From positions 1,240,001 through 1,304,000 of the forward strand of contig CBDEGP010000002.1 in assembly GCA_965237875.1 (NCBI GenBank): a stretch of 64,000 nucleotides of DNA, read 5' to 3'. The notes beneath the pieces were generated by a model. The model was not told the origin of the DNA. It saw only the letters and a program-made list of their open reading frames with translations, and searched no databases. The stretch's first letter is position 1. Each line of letters opens with the position of its first letter. Shown one piece after another: positions 9,386-18,148 of this stretch. The stretch comes from DAOUJI01 sp965237875. GTDB taxonomy: Bacteria > Chloroflexota > Dehalococcoidia > Lucifugimonadales > JAGWBF01. The position numbers were made by a program, and so were the translations under genes.

Positions 9386-10669
9386 ATGCTCATAGGCTAC
9401 TTCACCGAACAGCCCTGGCAGGACCCCAAGTCCGGGCTGATGGGCCACGCATCCACCGACCTCAGCATAAGCAACGATCTGTACGATCCCAAGGTCGGCG
9501 CTCAGCTGTACAACCGCTACCTGGATGAGAAGATATACGCCGAGGAGATGGGGTTCGGAGCGATAATGCTCAACGAACACCACTCCACCCCCTTCTGCAT
9601 GCAGGGGGTCACCAACGTCGGCGCCGCCGTACTGGCCCGCCAAACGAAGAAGGCCAAGATCATACTCCTGGGCAACATCCTCCCAATATGGGACGACCCC
9701 CTGTGGCTGGCCGAGCAGTTGGCCATGATCGACATGATATCCTACGGGCGGCTGGTTTCAGGGTTCGTCCGCGGCGGGGGCAGGGAGAGTGTGGCCCACA
9801 ACTCTCCTCCGTTCTATAACCGGGAGAGGTTTCAGGAGGCCCACGACTTCCTGATCAAAGCATGGAGCGAGCCGGGGCCGTTCCGATGGGAGGGCCAGCA
9901 CTACCAGTACCGGTACGTCAATCCCTGGGCGCGGCCATTCCAGAAACCTCACCCGCCCATATGGATTCCGTCCTCCATAAGCGTCAACACCGTTATCTGG
10001 TCGGCCCAGCGCCGATACCCCCTCTGCCTCCTTGCCACGGAGTTGGGTCCCACAAAGGAGGCCTTCGAGCTATACCGCCAAACGGCTAAAGAGTCGGGCT
10101 ACGAATCGGGGACTCAGCACGTGGCATACCTTGGTAAAGTGCACGTGGACGAGACCGACGAGCTGGCCGAAAAGACCGCCAGGAAGTACCTGTCAGGAGT
10201 CAGCAACCCCTTCCTGGCCGGGAACGAGGGCGAGGTGAACCCTGCGGTGGCCAATCTACCCGGGCTCACTCCCCGGGGCGCCAAGCAGCTCTCCACCGCC
10301 GCCCACGCTCCCTTGGGCCGTCAGGCCGGCGCCGAGACGTCAACCTGGCGAACGGGGGGACGCGCCACTACTGCCTACACCCGCCCATACGAAGAACAGG
10401 TCGCCGACTACAGCATCATCACCGGGACTCCAGACACTGTCATTCGAAAAATGCGCTACGTGCTGGAGTTTCTGAGGCCCGGAAGCTTCATAATATGGGA
10501 CGGCGACGGCGCCATGGACCACGACGACACGATGCGCAGCCTGCGCCTCTTCGGCAATGAGGTGCTTCCCGCCCTCCAAGAGATAGGGGAGGAATTGGAG
10601 CTCTACAGCCCCTGGGAACGCGACACTCAGACCGGCATGACCGTTCAGGCTGCGGCCGCAGCCGACTAG
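9386..10669 (+). CDS. LLM class flavin-dependent oxidoreductase, paralogue B
   Basis: A 427-aa protein nearly colinear with paralogues A and C through the first ~250 residues (MLIGYFTEQPWQDPK at the start, then the same HHSTPFCMQG and RLVSGFVRGGGR blocks). The paralogues differ mainly in a Gly/Thr-rich stretch at about residues 300-335, where B has a longer insertion containing TSTWRTGGRATT. This stretch lies near the barrel mouth in the family and could alter substrate choice. It lies 52 bp after paralogue A with its own AGAGGTG ribosome-binding site, consistent with an operon. Confidence 0.88.
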   Translation: MLIGYFTEQPWQDPKSGLMGHASTDLSISNDLYDPKVGAQLYNRYLDEKIYAEEMGFGAIMLNEHHSTPFCMQGVTNVGAAVLARQTKKAKIILLGNILPIWDDPLWLAEQLAMIDMISYGRLVSGFVRGGGRESVAHNSPPFYNRERFQEAHDFLIKAWSEPGPFRWEGQHYQYRYVNPWARPFQKPHPPIWIPSSISVNTVIWSAQRRYPLCLLATELGPTKEAFELYRQTAKESGYESGTQHVAYLGKVHVDETDELAEKTARKYLSGVSNPFLAGNEGEVNPAVANLPGLTPRGAKQLSTAAHAPLGRQAGAETSTWRTGGRATTAYTRPYEEQVADYSIITGTPDTVIRKMRYVLEFLRPGSFIIWDGDGAMDHDDTMRSLRLFGNEVLPALQEIGEELELYSPWERDTQTGMTVQAAAAAD

Positions 10670-10711
10670 ACAGCCTCCCGGCGTACCATCCGCCGCGAAA
10701 AGGAGTCTGAA

Positions 10712-11944
10712 ATGCTTATAGGCCATTTCACCGAGCAACCCTGGCAGGACGACACAACCGGACTAATGGGGACCCAGCAGACGGACATGGCCATAAGCAA
10801 CGGCCTCTATGACCCTAACGTCGGCGCCAATCTGTACAACCGCTACATCGACGAAAAGATATACGCAGAGGAGATGGGCTTCGACGCCCTGATGCTCAAC
10901 GAGCACCACTCCACCCCCTTCTGCATGCAGGGCGTCACCAACGTGGGCGCTTCCATCCTGGCCAGGGTGACCAACAAGGTGAAGATAATCATCCTGGGCA
11001 ACATCCTGCCGATATGGGAGGACCCCCTGTGGCTGGCCGAGCAGCTGGCTATGATCGACATGATTTCCTACGGGCGGCTGGTCTCTGGGTTCGTCCGTGG
11101 CGGCGGCAGAGAGAGCATTTCTCACAACGCGCCGCCCCACTACAACCGGGAGCGTTTCGAGGAAGCCCACGACTTCCTCATTAAGGCATGGAGCGAGCCG
11201 GGCCCATTCCGATGGGAGGGCAAGCACTACCAGTACCGGTACGTAAATCCCTGGGCCAGGCCCTATCAAAAACCCCATCCCCCCATCTGGATACCCTCCA
11301 CAGTAAGCGTGGAAACGGTCACCTGGTCCGCCCAGCACGCCTATCCATTGGTGCTTCTGGCCACCAAGCTGGAGCCGACCAAAGGGGCCTTCCAGCTTTA
11401 CCACGACACGGCCGCCGAGGCCGGTTACGAATCGGGGACTCAGAACGTGGCCTATCTATGGAAGGTCCACGTGGACGAGACGGAAGAGAAAGCCGACGAG
11501 GTGGGGCGCAAGTACCTATCGGGAGTGAGCAATCCCTTCCTTTCCGGCAACGAGGGCGCGGTGAACCCCGCCATAATGAACCTACCCGGCCACACCTCCC
11601 GCAGATCGAAGAGGCTGGAGGCCTCCACCTTCGGGCCGGTGGGACGCTTCGGGACCAACCGCAGGAACTTCGAGGACCAGGTCGGGGACTACACGATAAT
11701 CACCGGGACTCCTAAAACGATTCTGCCCAAGATACGCCACGTGCTGGAGTTCCTGCGTCCCGGCAGTGTCTTCTTCTGGGACGGCGACGGGGCCATGACC
11801 CACGAGGACCAGATGCGCTCCCTCCGACTCATGGGCGAGGAGGTTATTCCGGCGGTCCGAGAGATGGGGGATGAATTGGACCTGTTCAGCCCCTTTGACG
11901 TGGACCCGGCCACCAACAAACCCATCGAGGCCGCGCCGGCCTAA
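10712..11944 (+). CDS. LLM class flavin-dependent oxidoreductase, paralogue C
   Basis: A 410-aa third copy, starting MLIGHFTEQPWQDDT after an AAGGAG ribosome-binding site and 42 bp behind paralogue B. It keeps the conserved luciferase-like blocks but has the shortest variable segment (SRRSKRLEASTFGPVGRF). It also differs near residue 85, with ARVTNKVKIIIL where A and B share ARQTKKAKIILL. Part of its DNA is almost identical to paralogue A around 11150-11260, which points to recent duplication or gene conversion. The downstream boundary is the duplicated segment of the second restriction-modification locus. Confidence 0.88.
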   Translation: MLIGHFTEQPWQDDTTGLMGTQQTDMAISNGLYDPNVGANLYNRYIDEKIYAEEMGFDALMLNEHHSTPFCMQGVTNVGASILARVTNKVKIIILGNILPIWEDPLWLAEQLAMIDMISYGRLVSGFVRGGGRESISHNAPPHYNRERFEEAHDFLIKAWSEPGPFRWEGKHYQYRYVNPWARPYQKPHPPIWIPSTVSVETVTWSAQHAYPLVLLATKLEPTKGAFQLYHDTAAEAGYESGTQNVAYLWKVHVDETEEKADEVGRKYLSGVSNPFLSGNEGAVNPAIMNLPGHTSRRSKRLEASTFGPVGRFGTNRRNFEDQVGDYTIITGTPKTILPKIRHVLEFLRPGSVFFWDGDGAMTHEDQMRSLRLMGEEVIPAVREMGDELDLFSPFDVDPATNKPIEAAPA

Positions 11945-12030
11945 AGCAGCTGAGCGCAATGCCCATTGGAGATGCAGAGCGGATTCGCGGTTTGCTGTGC
12001 CAGGGGGTTGAGGACGTCCGCCGGGCTGAC

Positions 12031-12926
12031 AATGTGGCAGTGACTTTTCGCGCCGGGGACATTCATCATACCCTTGGGCTGAGACATCTTCATCCCAACG
12101 TGTGCCAGGCGCTCGCAGGCCGTAAGTTTCATATACGGGCAGGCGTAGAACTTCTGGACAGAAAGGGGCCTCCTCAAAGTTCGACCTCGACCTTCCGGTT
12201 CAGGATCCTCTAGCGCTGGGTCAGGAGTTCTCACGAGCATAAAACACAAAACAGGCTCTAAGGTCCGCAGCAACGGAATCGCGCTTCCTATGAGCATGGA
12301 TGACCTTCTCGGAATTGAACCGGAGGACTCCCCGAAAGCGATCCCGGCGCTGTCGGATAGCGTCGTGAACGTCGCCTCCGTCCCACAACGGAGCCCTCTC
12401 CGTTATCCGGGCGGCAAAACTTGGCTCGTACCCCAGATACGAAGATGGTTGGCGCGTCTTGATCGTCGCCCCGAGTTAAATGTGGCAGTGACTTTTCGCG
12501 CCGGGGACATTCATCATACCCTTGGGCTGAGACATCTTCATCCCAACGTGTGCCAGGCGCTCGCAGGCCGTAAGTTTCATATACGGGCAGGCGTAGAACT
12601 TCTGGACAGAAAGGGGCCTCCTCAAAGTTCGACCTCGACCTTCCGGTTCAGGATCCTCTAGCGCTGGGTCAGGAGTTCTCACGAGCATAAAACACAAAAC
12701 AGGCTCTAAGGTCCGCAGCAACGGAATCGCGCTTCCTATGAGCATGGATGACCTTCTCGGAATTGAACCGGAGGACTCCCCGAAAGCGATCCCGGCGCTG
12801 TCGGATAGCGTCGTGAACGTCGCCTCCGTCCCACAACGGAGCCCTCTCCGTTATCCGGGCGGCAAAACTTGGCTCGTACCCCAGATACGAAGATGGTTGG
12901 CGCGTCTTGATCGTCGCCCCGAGTTA
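12031..12926. repeat. Perfect 448-bp direct tandem duplication
   Basis: Positions 12031-12478 are repeated without visible mismatch at 12479-12926. Each copy begins AATGTGGCAGTGACTTTTCG and ends CCCCGAGTTA. The unit covers ~260 bp of upstream DNA plus the first 63 codons of the DNA adenine methylase gene. Because 448 is not a multiple of three, the first copy of the gene start runs out of frame. Identity this complete means a very recent event or an assembly error. Confidence 0.95.
12290..12661 (+). pseudogene. Duplicated 5' fragment of DNA adenine methylase
   Basis: The first 63 codons are identical to the start of the intact methylase gene at 12738. The frame then crosses the duplication joint into upstream non-coding sequence and ends after 123 codons. 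It retains the RYPGGKTWLVPQIRRWL segment (motif X) but loses the SAM-binding and DPPY motifs, so it cannot be an active methylase. Confidence 0.85.
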
Positions 12927-13640
12927 TTTGTAGAGCCGTTCGCCGGCGGCGCCACTGCGTCTCTCACAGCCATCATGGAAGGGCTTGTGGACCGTGCCGC
13001 GCTGTGCGAAAAGGACCCGGACATCGCACACCTATGGCGCTGTATCCTCGACCATCCCGAACAACTGGCGCAGCGGGTTGAAACATTTCAACCTACCCGG
13101 GAAAACGTCCAAGCCACGCTCGTCGAAACCACAGGGGGCGAAGTAGACGCCGCGTTCAACACGTTGGTCCGAAACAGGATTAGCCGCGGCGGCATTCTCG
13201 CCAAAGGGGCCTCGATAATGAAAGAAGGAGAAAATGGCGCCGGTGTCGCATCTCGCTGGTACGCTAAGACACTCGCCGCCCGCATCCGCGCCATCGGCGC
13301 CTATGCCGACCGCCTCGATTTCTTCCAAGGCGACGGCGTGAATCTCATCGACCTGAGCAAAGACAATCGAACCGCCGCCTTCTTCATAGACCCTCCGTAC
13401 ACGGCCGCCGGAAAGCGGGCGGGAAGACGGCTATATACCTATAACGAGATCAATCACCAAAATCTATTCGAGCGCATGGCCACGGCCAAAGGCCCCTTCA
13501 TGATGACATACGACGAGAATGCTGAAATCATCCGAATGGCGCGTGGATACGGATTCCGTCTGGCAAAAGTCCCTATGAAGAACACGCACCATGACCTGCT
13601 GTATGAACTGCTGATAACATCGAACGAGCTATCGGCGTGA
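12738..13640 (+). CDS. DNA adenine methylase (D12 / Dam class)
   Basis: A 300-aa N6-adenine methyltransferase of the alpha (Dam) type. Motif X is RYPGGKTWLV near residues 38-47, the SAM motif is FVEPFAGGATAS near 64-75, and the catalytic motif is FFIDPPYTAAG near 214-224. The gene overlaps the following NotI-like nuclease gene by 4 nt (GTGA), so it is the protective half of a type II restriction-modification operon. The ribosome-binding site is weak, and its 5' region lies inside the 448-bp duplication. Upstream regulation has therefore been duplicated together with the gene start. Confidence 0.9.
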   Translation: MSMDDLLGIEPEDSPKAIPALSDSVVNVASVPQRSPLRYPGGKTWLVPQIRRWLARLDRRPELFVEPFAGGATASLTAIMEGLVDRAALCEKDPDIAHLWRCILDHPEQLAQRVETFQPTRENVQATLVETTGGEVDAAFNTLVRNRISRGGILAKGASIMKEGENGAGVASRWYAKTLAARIRAIGAYADRLDFFQGDGVNLIDLSKDNRTAAFFIDPPYTAAGKRAGRRLYTYNEINHQNLFERMATAKGPFMMTYDENAEIIRMARGYGFRLAKVPMKNTHHDLLYELLITSNELSA

Positions 13641-14512
13641 ACCGGACTCGCCGTTTCGGAATAGGAGAATGGTACGGGTACTCTTATCTTGAACTGGCAT
13701 CTGATGAGAGGCTTGCATATTCCGGGACGCCGGGTTCTCAACCATGTCCCTTCAGGATGAATGGAGGCCCCTGCACCAAGAAGGGCGGTGTTTGCTCGTT
13801 TCGGCTATACGAGGATAATGACGGTGTGGCTGTCCCTGCGTCGGGCGGGCAAGATGGGCTAAGGACGCTCTGCCCTCGCCGATTTGAAGAGGAGATGACG
13901 ATATTTCAATGGGTCGGTAAGACCATTCTGGGGACTCCGACACCCGACATCGCAACTGAGGTCGGCTTCCTCAAGGCGGAAGGCGGCAGCGCCCACGTGG
14001 GGCGGATAGATATGGTTCTGGCGAATCGGAAAAGTCCCTCAGCGCCGCTGGATTGGTGTGCTCTGGAGATCCAGGCGGTTTATTTTTCGGGTAAGGGCAT
14101 GGATGCCGAGTTTCGCAGCATCAGAGCATTTGAAGGCGACGGACCGCCATTCCCGAACCAAATACGCAGGCCGGACTATAGAAGCAGTGGACCAAAGCGA
14201 TTGATGCCTCAGTTGCAGACAAAAGTACCCACGCTTCGGCGGTGGGGAAAGAAGATGGCAGTTGTAATCGATAAGCGCTTCTTCGCATCATTGGGGAAAA
14301 TGGAAGAAGTCGATGACCTTTCTAGTGGAGACATCGCTTGGTTTACCGTCGATTTCGAAGAAGCTGACCGTGGCAGACGCTTTCGATTGGTCCGAGACAA
14401 GGTCCACGTTACAACGTTGGAGCGGGCAACGGAGGGACTAACCGGCGGTTACCCCGTGACGCTGACCGAGTTTGAGGACAGCATACGATCCAAGCTGAGC
14501 AACCCAAGGTAG
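13637..14512 (+). CDS. NotI family type II restriction endonuclease
   Basis: This 291-aa protein carries the four-cysteine metal-binding pattern seen in NotI: Cys37 (in CPFRMNGG), Cys46, Cys53 (in KKGGVCSF) and Cys79 (LCPRRF). The nuclease core follows, with Asp125 in GRIDMVL and Glu144-x-Gln146 in ALEIQAVYFSG, closely like the LEIQTMDFHG segment of NotI. NotI itself holds a structural iron in the Cys4 site. The gene starts with GTG overlapping the stop of the methylase gene. The recognition site is unknown. It is shorter than NotI, so it may differ in specificity. Confidence 0.82.
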   Translation: MNRTRRFGIGEWYGYSYLELASDERLAYSGTPGSQPCPFRMNGGPCTKKGGVCSFRLYEDNDGVAVPASGGQDGLRTLCPRRFEEEMTIFQWVGKTILGTPTPDIATEVGFLKAEGGSAHVGRIDMVLANRKSPSAPLDWCALEIQAVYFSGKGMDAEFRSIRAFEGDGPPFPNQIRRPDYRSSGPKRLMPQLQTKVPTLRRWGKKMAVVIDKRFFASLGKMEEVDDLSSGDIAWFTVDFEEADRGRRFRLVRDKVHVTTLERATEGLTGGYPVTLTEFEDSIRSKLSNPR

Positions 14513-14521
14513 AGCCATCCA

Positions 14522-16126
14522 ATGCCTCCTTCACCGGACGTAATCGTCGTAGGAGGCGGCCCCGCAGGCAGCTCCACCGCCACTATGCTGGCCCGCCAAG
14601 GCGTCCGCGTGCTGCTGCTTGAGCGAGCCAGGTTCCCCAGGGACCACGTGGGCGAGTCCCTGCTCCCAGCCTCCATTCCCGTGCTGGAAGAGTTGGGGGT
14701 CATGCCTGCCATAAAGCAGGAGGGGTTCCTGCCAAAGTGGGGCGCCACGATGGTATGGGGATCCCGGAAGACTCCCTGGACCTGGCGCTTCAAGGAGACC
14801 AACACAAGGAATCCCCATTCCTATCAGGTATGGAGACCCCGGTTCGACCAGTTGCTCTTGGAAAACTGCCGCGACTTGGGCGTGGACGTACGCGAGGGTC
14901 ATCAGGTCACCGACCTCATTTTCGACGGCGACAGGGTCAGCGGCGTCCGCTTCACTCCCGAAGGGTCATCCCAAGAAGGGGCTCAGGCTGAGTACGTCGT
15001 CGACGCCACGGGCCAGGCGGGCCTCATCGGACGCCGGCTTGGGCTTCGGCGCTGGGACGACTTCTTCAAGAACCTGGCCGTCTACGCCTACTTCCGGGGC
15101 GCCCAACTCCTTCCTTCCCCCGACGAGAACAACATCTTCATCGAGTCCTACGACCAGGGATGGCTCTGGTCCATACCGCTGCACAACAGCTTGACCAGCG
15201 TCGGGGCGGTGGTGGACAGTTCCGCCGGCCAGAAAGGGATCAGCAGCTTGGGCGCGTTGGACTTCCTGAAGGACCAGGTCCGACGCTCCCAATACACAGC
15301 CCGAATGCTCCAAGGCGCCGCCATAGCCGCCGGGCCTTCGGTGGTGCGAGACTGGTCCTATGACTCGGAACGCCTGGTGGGCGACGGATTCGTTCTTGCA
15401 GGAGACTCGGGTTGTTTCGTAGACCCCCTATTCTCCTCGGGAGTCCACCTGGCGCTGATGTCCGGAGTCCTGGGCGCCGCCTACGTAGTCACGGCGCTCA
15501 AGGGCGGCGACATAGTCGGTCCCGCCGCATTGGCTTACCAGGAAACTTACCACAACGAGTACACGCAGTTCCGAGAGTTGGCCCGTCTCTTCTACTCCAG
15601 CAACCGTTCGGTGGACTCCTACTTCTGGGAGGCCAGACGCATCTCCAGGTACAAGGATTCCAGCCCCAGAGAGTCCTTCATAAGGACAGTGGCCGGGCAG
15701 TCGCCCAAGGGATATGAACGGGCGGTCATCGACAGCGGCCAGGCGCCGCCGGACTTTCTGCAAGGGGTGAATATCCTGGAGGCGGACCTGGCCAGGAGAA
15801 AGCGCATCGCCGACGCGACGCCGGAGGACTTCTTTTGGGAGTCCAGGCCCGCCAGGTCCCAGGGAGTACAGGCGCTCAGGAAACCGGTCATCGGTCAGGG
15901 CGAATACGTCTGGGGCCACGTCCTGACCACGCCGGAGCGGGCGGAAGGCATCCCGGTCAGCGGGTTCGTGGCCTTGCTGGCAGCCAGGCTTGACGGTAAA
16001 ACTACGTTTTCCGATGCCGTGTCTAGCCTGGGACAGCAAGCCCAGTCACCCGAAGTCAGGTCTGCGGCGCTCACAACCCTCAAGGCGCTGTACACAGAAG
16101 GGGCCATCAAGATGCCGGGGTTATAG
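14522..16126 (+). CDS. Flavin-dependent halogenase-like FAD monooxygenase
   Basis: A 534-aa FAD protein of the tryptophan-halogenase/geranylgeranyl-reductase superfamily. It has the FAD motif VGGGPAGS (residues 10-17), GESLLPAS (44-51), Lys72 in LPKWGATMVWG, and WLWSIP at 214-219. The last two match the catalytic lysine region and the WxWxIP signature of flavin-dependent halogenases, especially the phenol/pyrrole group. GDSGCFVDPLFSSGVH closes the FAD site. No flavin reductase or carrier-protein gene is next to it, so the substrate is open. A non-halogenating oxidoreductase of the same fold remains possible. Confidence 0.75.
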   Translation: MPPSPDVIVVGGGPAGSSTATMLARQGVRVLLLERARFPRDHVGESLLPASIPVLEELGVMPAIKQEGFLPKWGATMVWGSRKTPWTWRFKETNTRNPHSYQVWRPRFDQLLLENCRDLGVDVREGHQVTDLIFDGDRVSGVRFTPEGSSQEGAQAEYVVDATGQAGLIGRRLGLRRWDDFFKNLAVYAYFRGAQLLPSPDENNIFIESYDQGWLWSIPLHNSLTSVGAVVDSSAGQKGISSLGALDFLKDQVRRSQYTARMLQGAAIAAGPSVVRDWSYDSERLVGDGFVLAGDSGCFVDPLFSSGVHLALMSGVLGAAYVVTALKGGDIVGPAALAYQETYHNEYTQFRELARLFYSSNRSVDSYFWEARRISRYKDSSPRESFIRTVAGQSPKGYERAVIDSGQAPPDFLQGVNILEADLARRKRIADATPEDFFWESRPARSQGVQALRKPVIGQGEYVWGHVLTTPERAEGIPVSGFVALLAARLDGKTTFSDAVSSLGQQAQSPEVRSAALTTLKALYTEGAIKMPGL

Positions 16127-16323
16127 GGCAGGGTCTTTTAATTTTCGCCGTGCCATCGTTTTCCCCGTTCGCCCTGAATACGGTCTCCGTAAGCCCGCCC
16201 CACTACACAACATCAAGAGCCTTCATGCTAAGATTCAGCTTGGGACTGTAGGTCCGACCGACCTGGCAAACCCATGCGCCTCCGATGAACCGGCAGCGCC
16301 GAGACTGTCAAGGAGGCAGCCAG

Positions 16324-18123
16324 TTGGTGCAAACTTTGCGTGCAGCGAGTGTATTGGGAGAGCGCCTTTACAGGACAGTATGGATTGGGCTGGCAGGTCT
16401 GCTGGTCGTGGCTTTGCTGGCGTCATGCGGCGGGTCACAGCCTGCCGCTACGGAGCCGCCGACCAACACCCCGACGCCGACGGAGGCCGCGAATAACGAG
16501 AAAGTTTTGACGATCCGCTACTGGCAGGCCCCCTCTTTGCCCGGCCCGTATTTGGCTGACGGCTATAAAGACCGGGACGCGGGCGCTGTCACGCTCGAAC
16601 CCCTGGCCAGCTATGACCCCGACGGCGATCTCACGCCCAGGCTGGCCGCCGAAATCCCAACCGTCGAGAACGGCGGGGTTGCACAGGACCTGACGTCCAT
16701 CACGTGGAAGCTGCGGGAGGGCCTGAAGTGGTCCGACGGCAGCGAGCTAACGGCCCACGACGTAGCCTTCACCTGGCGCTACTGCACGGATGAGGAGACC
16801 GGATGCTCCGGCAAGGACGCATTTACGGGCATATCATCCGTTCAAGCGCTTGATGACCGCACCGTCGAAATCAGGTTCGCGGCTCCAGCGCCGTACCCGT
16901 ACAGCGCCTTCGTTGGCGCCGGCGTTCCGGTCATCAGCCGGGCGCAGTTCGCCGACTGTGTCGGCGCCGCCGCGAGGACCTGTGACGCACAGAACACCGC
17001 CCCGCTGGGCTCCGGCCCCTATCGCATCATCGAGTTCACCGCCAACGACGAGGCCGTCTATGAGCGCAACCCGGTCTACCGGGGCCCAGCGCCCTATTTC
17101 GACCGGGTGGTCCTCAAAGGAGGCGGCGAGGCGCTTTCGGCGGCCCGTGCAGTCCTGGAAACGGGCGAAGCCGATTACGCCTGGAACTTGCAGGTGGAGC
17201 CGAAAACGCTGGCTGAGATGGAAGCGGCCGGGCTGGGCAAAGTGGTCTCCGCCTTCGCCAGCGACGTTGAACGCATCGTCGTCAATCAGACGAACCCCGA
17301 CCCGGCATTGGGCGACAACCGCTCTGAGTACCTGGACGGCATGAATCCCCACCCGTTCCTGACGTTCACGCCGATTCCCCAAGCCATGTCCATGGCCATC
17401 GACCGCACCCGCATCTCGGAACAGCTCTACGGCTTCGCTGGAAAGCCCGCGTGCAATTTCATCGTGGCCCCTCAGAGGTACGCTTCGACCGCAAACGACG
17501 GCTGCCTAGCCCAAGCCGTCGAAGGCGCCAAGAAGCTGCTGGACGACAGCGGCGTCCAGGACGCCGACGGGGACGGCGTCCGTGAATACAACGGCGTTCC
17601 CCTGCGCATCACGTACCAGACCACCGTCAACGCCATCCGGCAGGACACCCAGACCCTCATTCGCGATTGGTGGCGCGAGATAGGCATCGAGACCGAACTG
17701 GTGCAGCACGACGCCAGCGTATTCTTCGGCGGCGACCCCGTCGTCGACAAGGATGCTTCGTACCGCAGGTTCTTCGCGGACGTCCAGATGTACACGACCG
17801 GCCCCGGCATCGATCCGCAGCAATACCTGTCCAGTCAGGGCTGCGAGCATATCCAGACCCGGTCCAACAACTGGGCCGACGGGAACAACTCCCGAGCTTG
17901 CAACGCGGCTTACGACGAAGTCGTAGCCCAACTTGCCCAGGCCCGGTCCGGACCGGAGCGCGACGCCTTGGTGAAACAGCTCAACGACATCATCGTGCAG
18001 AACTACTACGAGATTCCGCTGGTGGTCCGAGGCTTTGTTTCAGCGCACCTCAACACCCTGCAAGGCGTCCGCATCAACGGTTGGGGCAGCGATCTGTGGA
18101 ATATCGCCGAGTGGCGCCGTTAG
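16324..18123 (+). CDS. ABC transporter solute-binding lipoprotein, peptide/nickel family (SBP_bac_5)
   Basis: A ~600-aa family 5 extracellular solute-binding protein. I place the start at the TTG at 16324 (or the GTG at 16327) because AAGGAGG at 16310-16316 fits them. An ATG at 16285 is in frame but lacks a ribosome-binding site. A hydrophobic leader ends in the lipobox LLAS-Cys (Cys codon at 16426), followed by a TP-rich linker, so the protein is membrane-anchored outside. The segments WKLREGLKWSDGSELTAHDV and SMAIDRTRISEQLYG are typical of oligopeptide/dipeptide binders. No permease or ATPase gene is adjacent, so it must work with components encoded elsewhere. Confidence 0.87.
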   Translation: MVQTLRAASVLGERLYRTVWIGLAGLLVVALLASCGGSQPAATEPPTNTPTPTEAANNEKVLTIRYWQAPSLPGPYLADGYKDRDAGAVTLEPLASYDPDGDLTPRLAAEIPTVENGGVAQDLTSITWKLREGLKWSDGSELTAHDVAFTWRYCTDEETGCSGKDAFTGISSVQALDDRTVEIRFAAPAPYPYSAFVGAGVPVISRAQFADCVGAAARTCDAQNTAPLGSGPYRIIEFTANDEAVYERNPVYRGPAPYFDRVVLKGGGEALSAARAVLETGEADYAWNLQVEPKTLAEMEAAGLGKVVSAFASDVERIVVNQTNPDPALGDNRSEYLDGMNPHPFLTFTPIPQAMSMAIDRTRISEQLYGFAGKPACNFIVAPQRYASTANDGCLAQAVEGAKKLLDDSGVQDADGDGVREYNGVPLRITYQTTVNAIRQDTQTLIRDWWREIGIETELVQHDASVFFGGDPVVDKDASYRRFFADVQMYTTGPGIDPQQYLSSQGCEHIQTRSNNWADGNNSRACNAAYDEVVAQLAQARSGPERDALVKQLNDIIVQNYYEIPLVVRGFVSAHLNTLQGVRINGWGSDLWNIAEWRR

Positions 18124-18148
18124 CGGCTCGACGTCAATATAAGCGGCG

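Noticed and set aside
12476..12745. Minus-strand frame in the duplicated upstream segment (also 11941-12297)
   Set aside because: It has Cys/His content but no ribosome-binding site or recognisable family. The apparent conservation is only the duplication of DNA.
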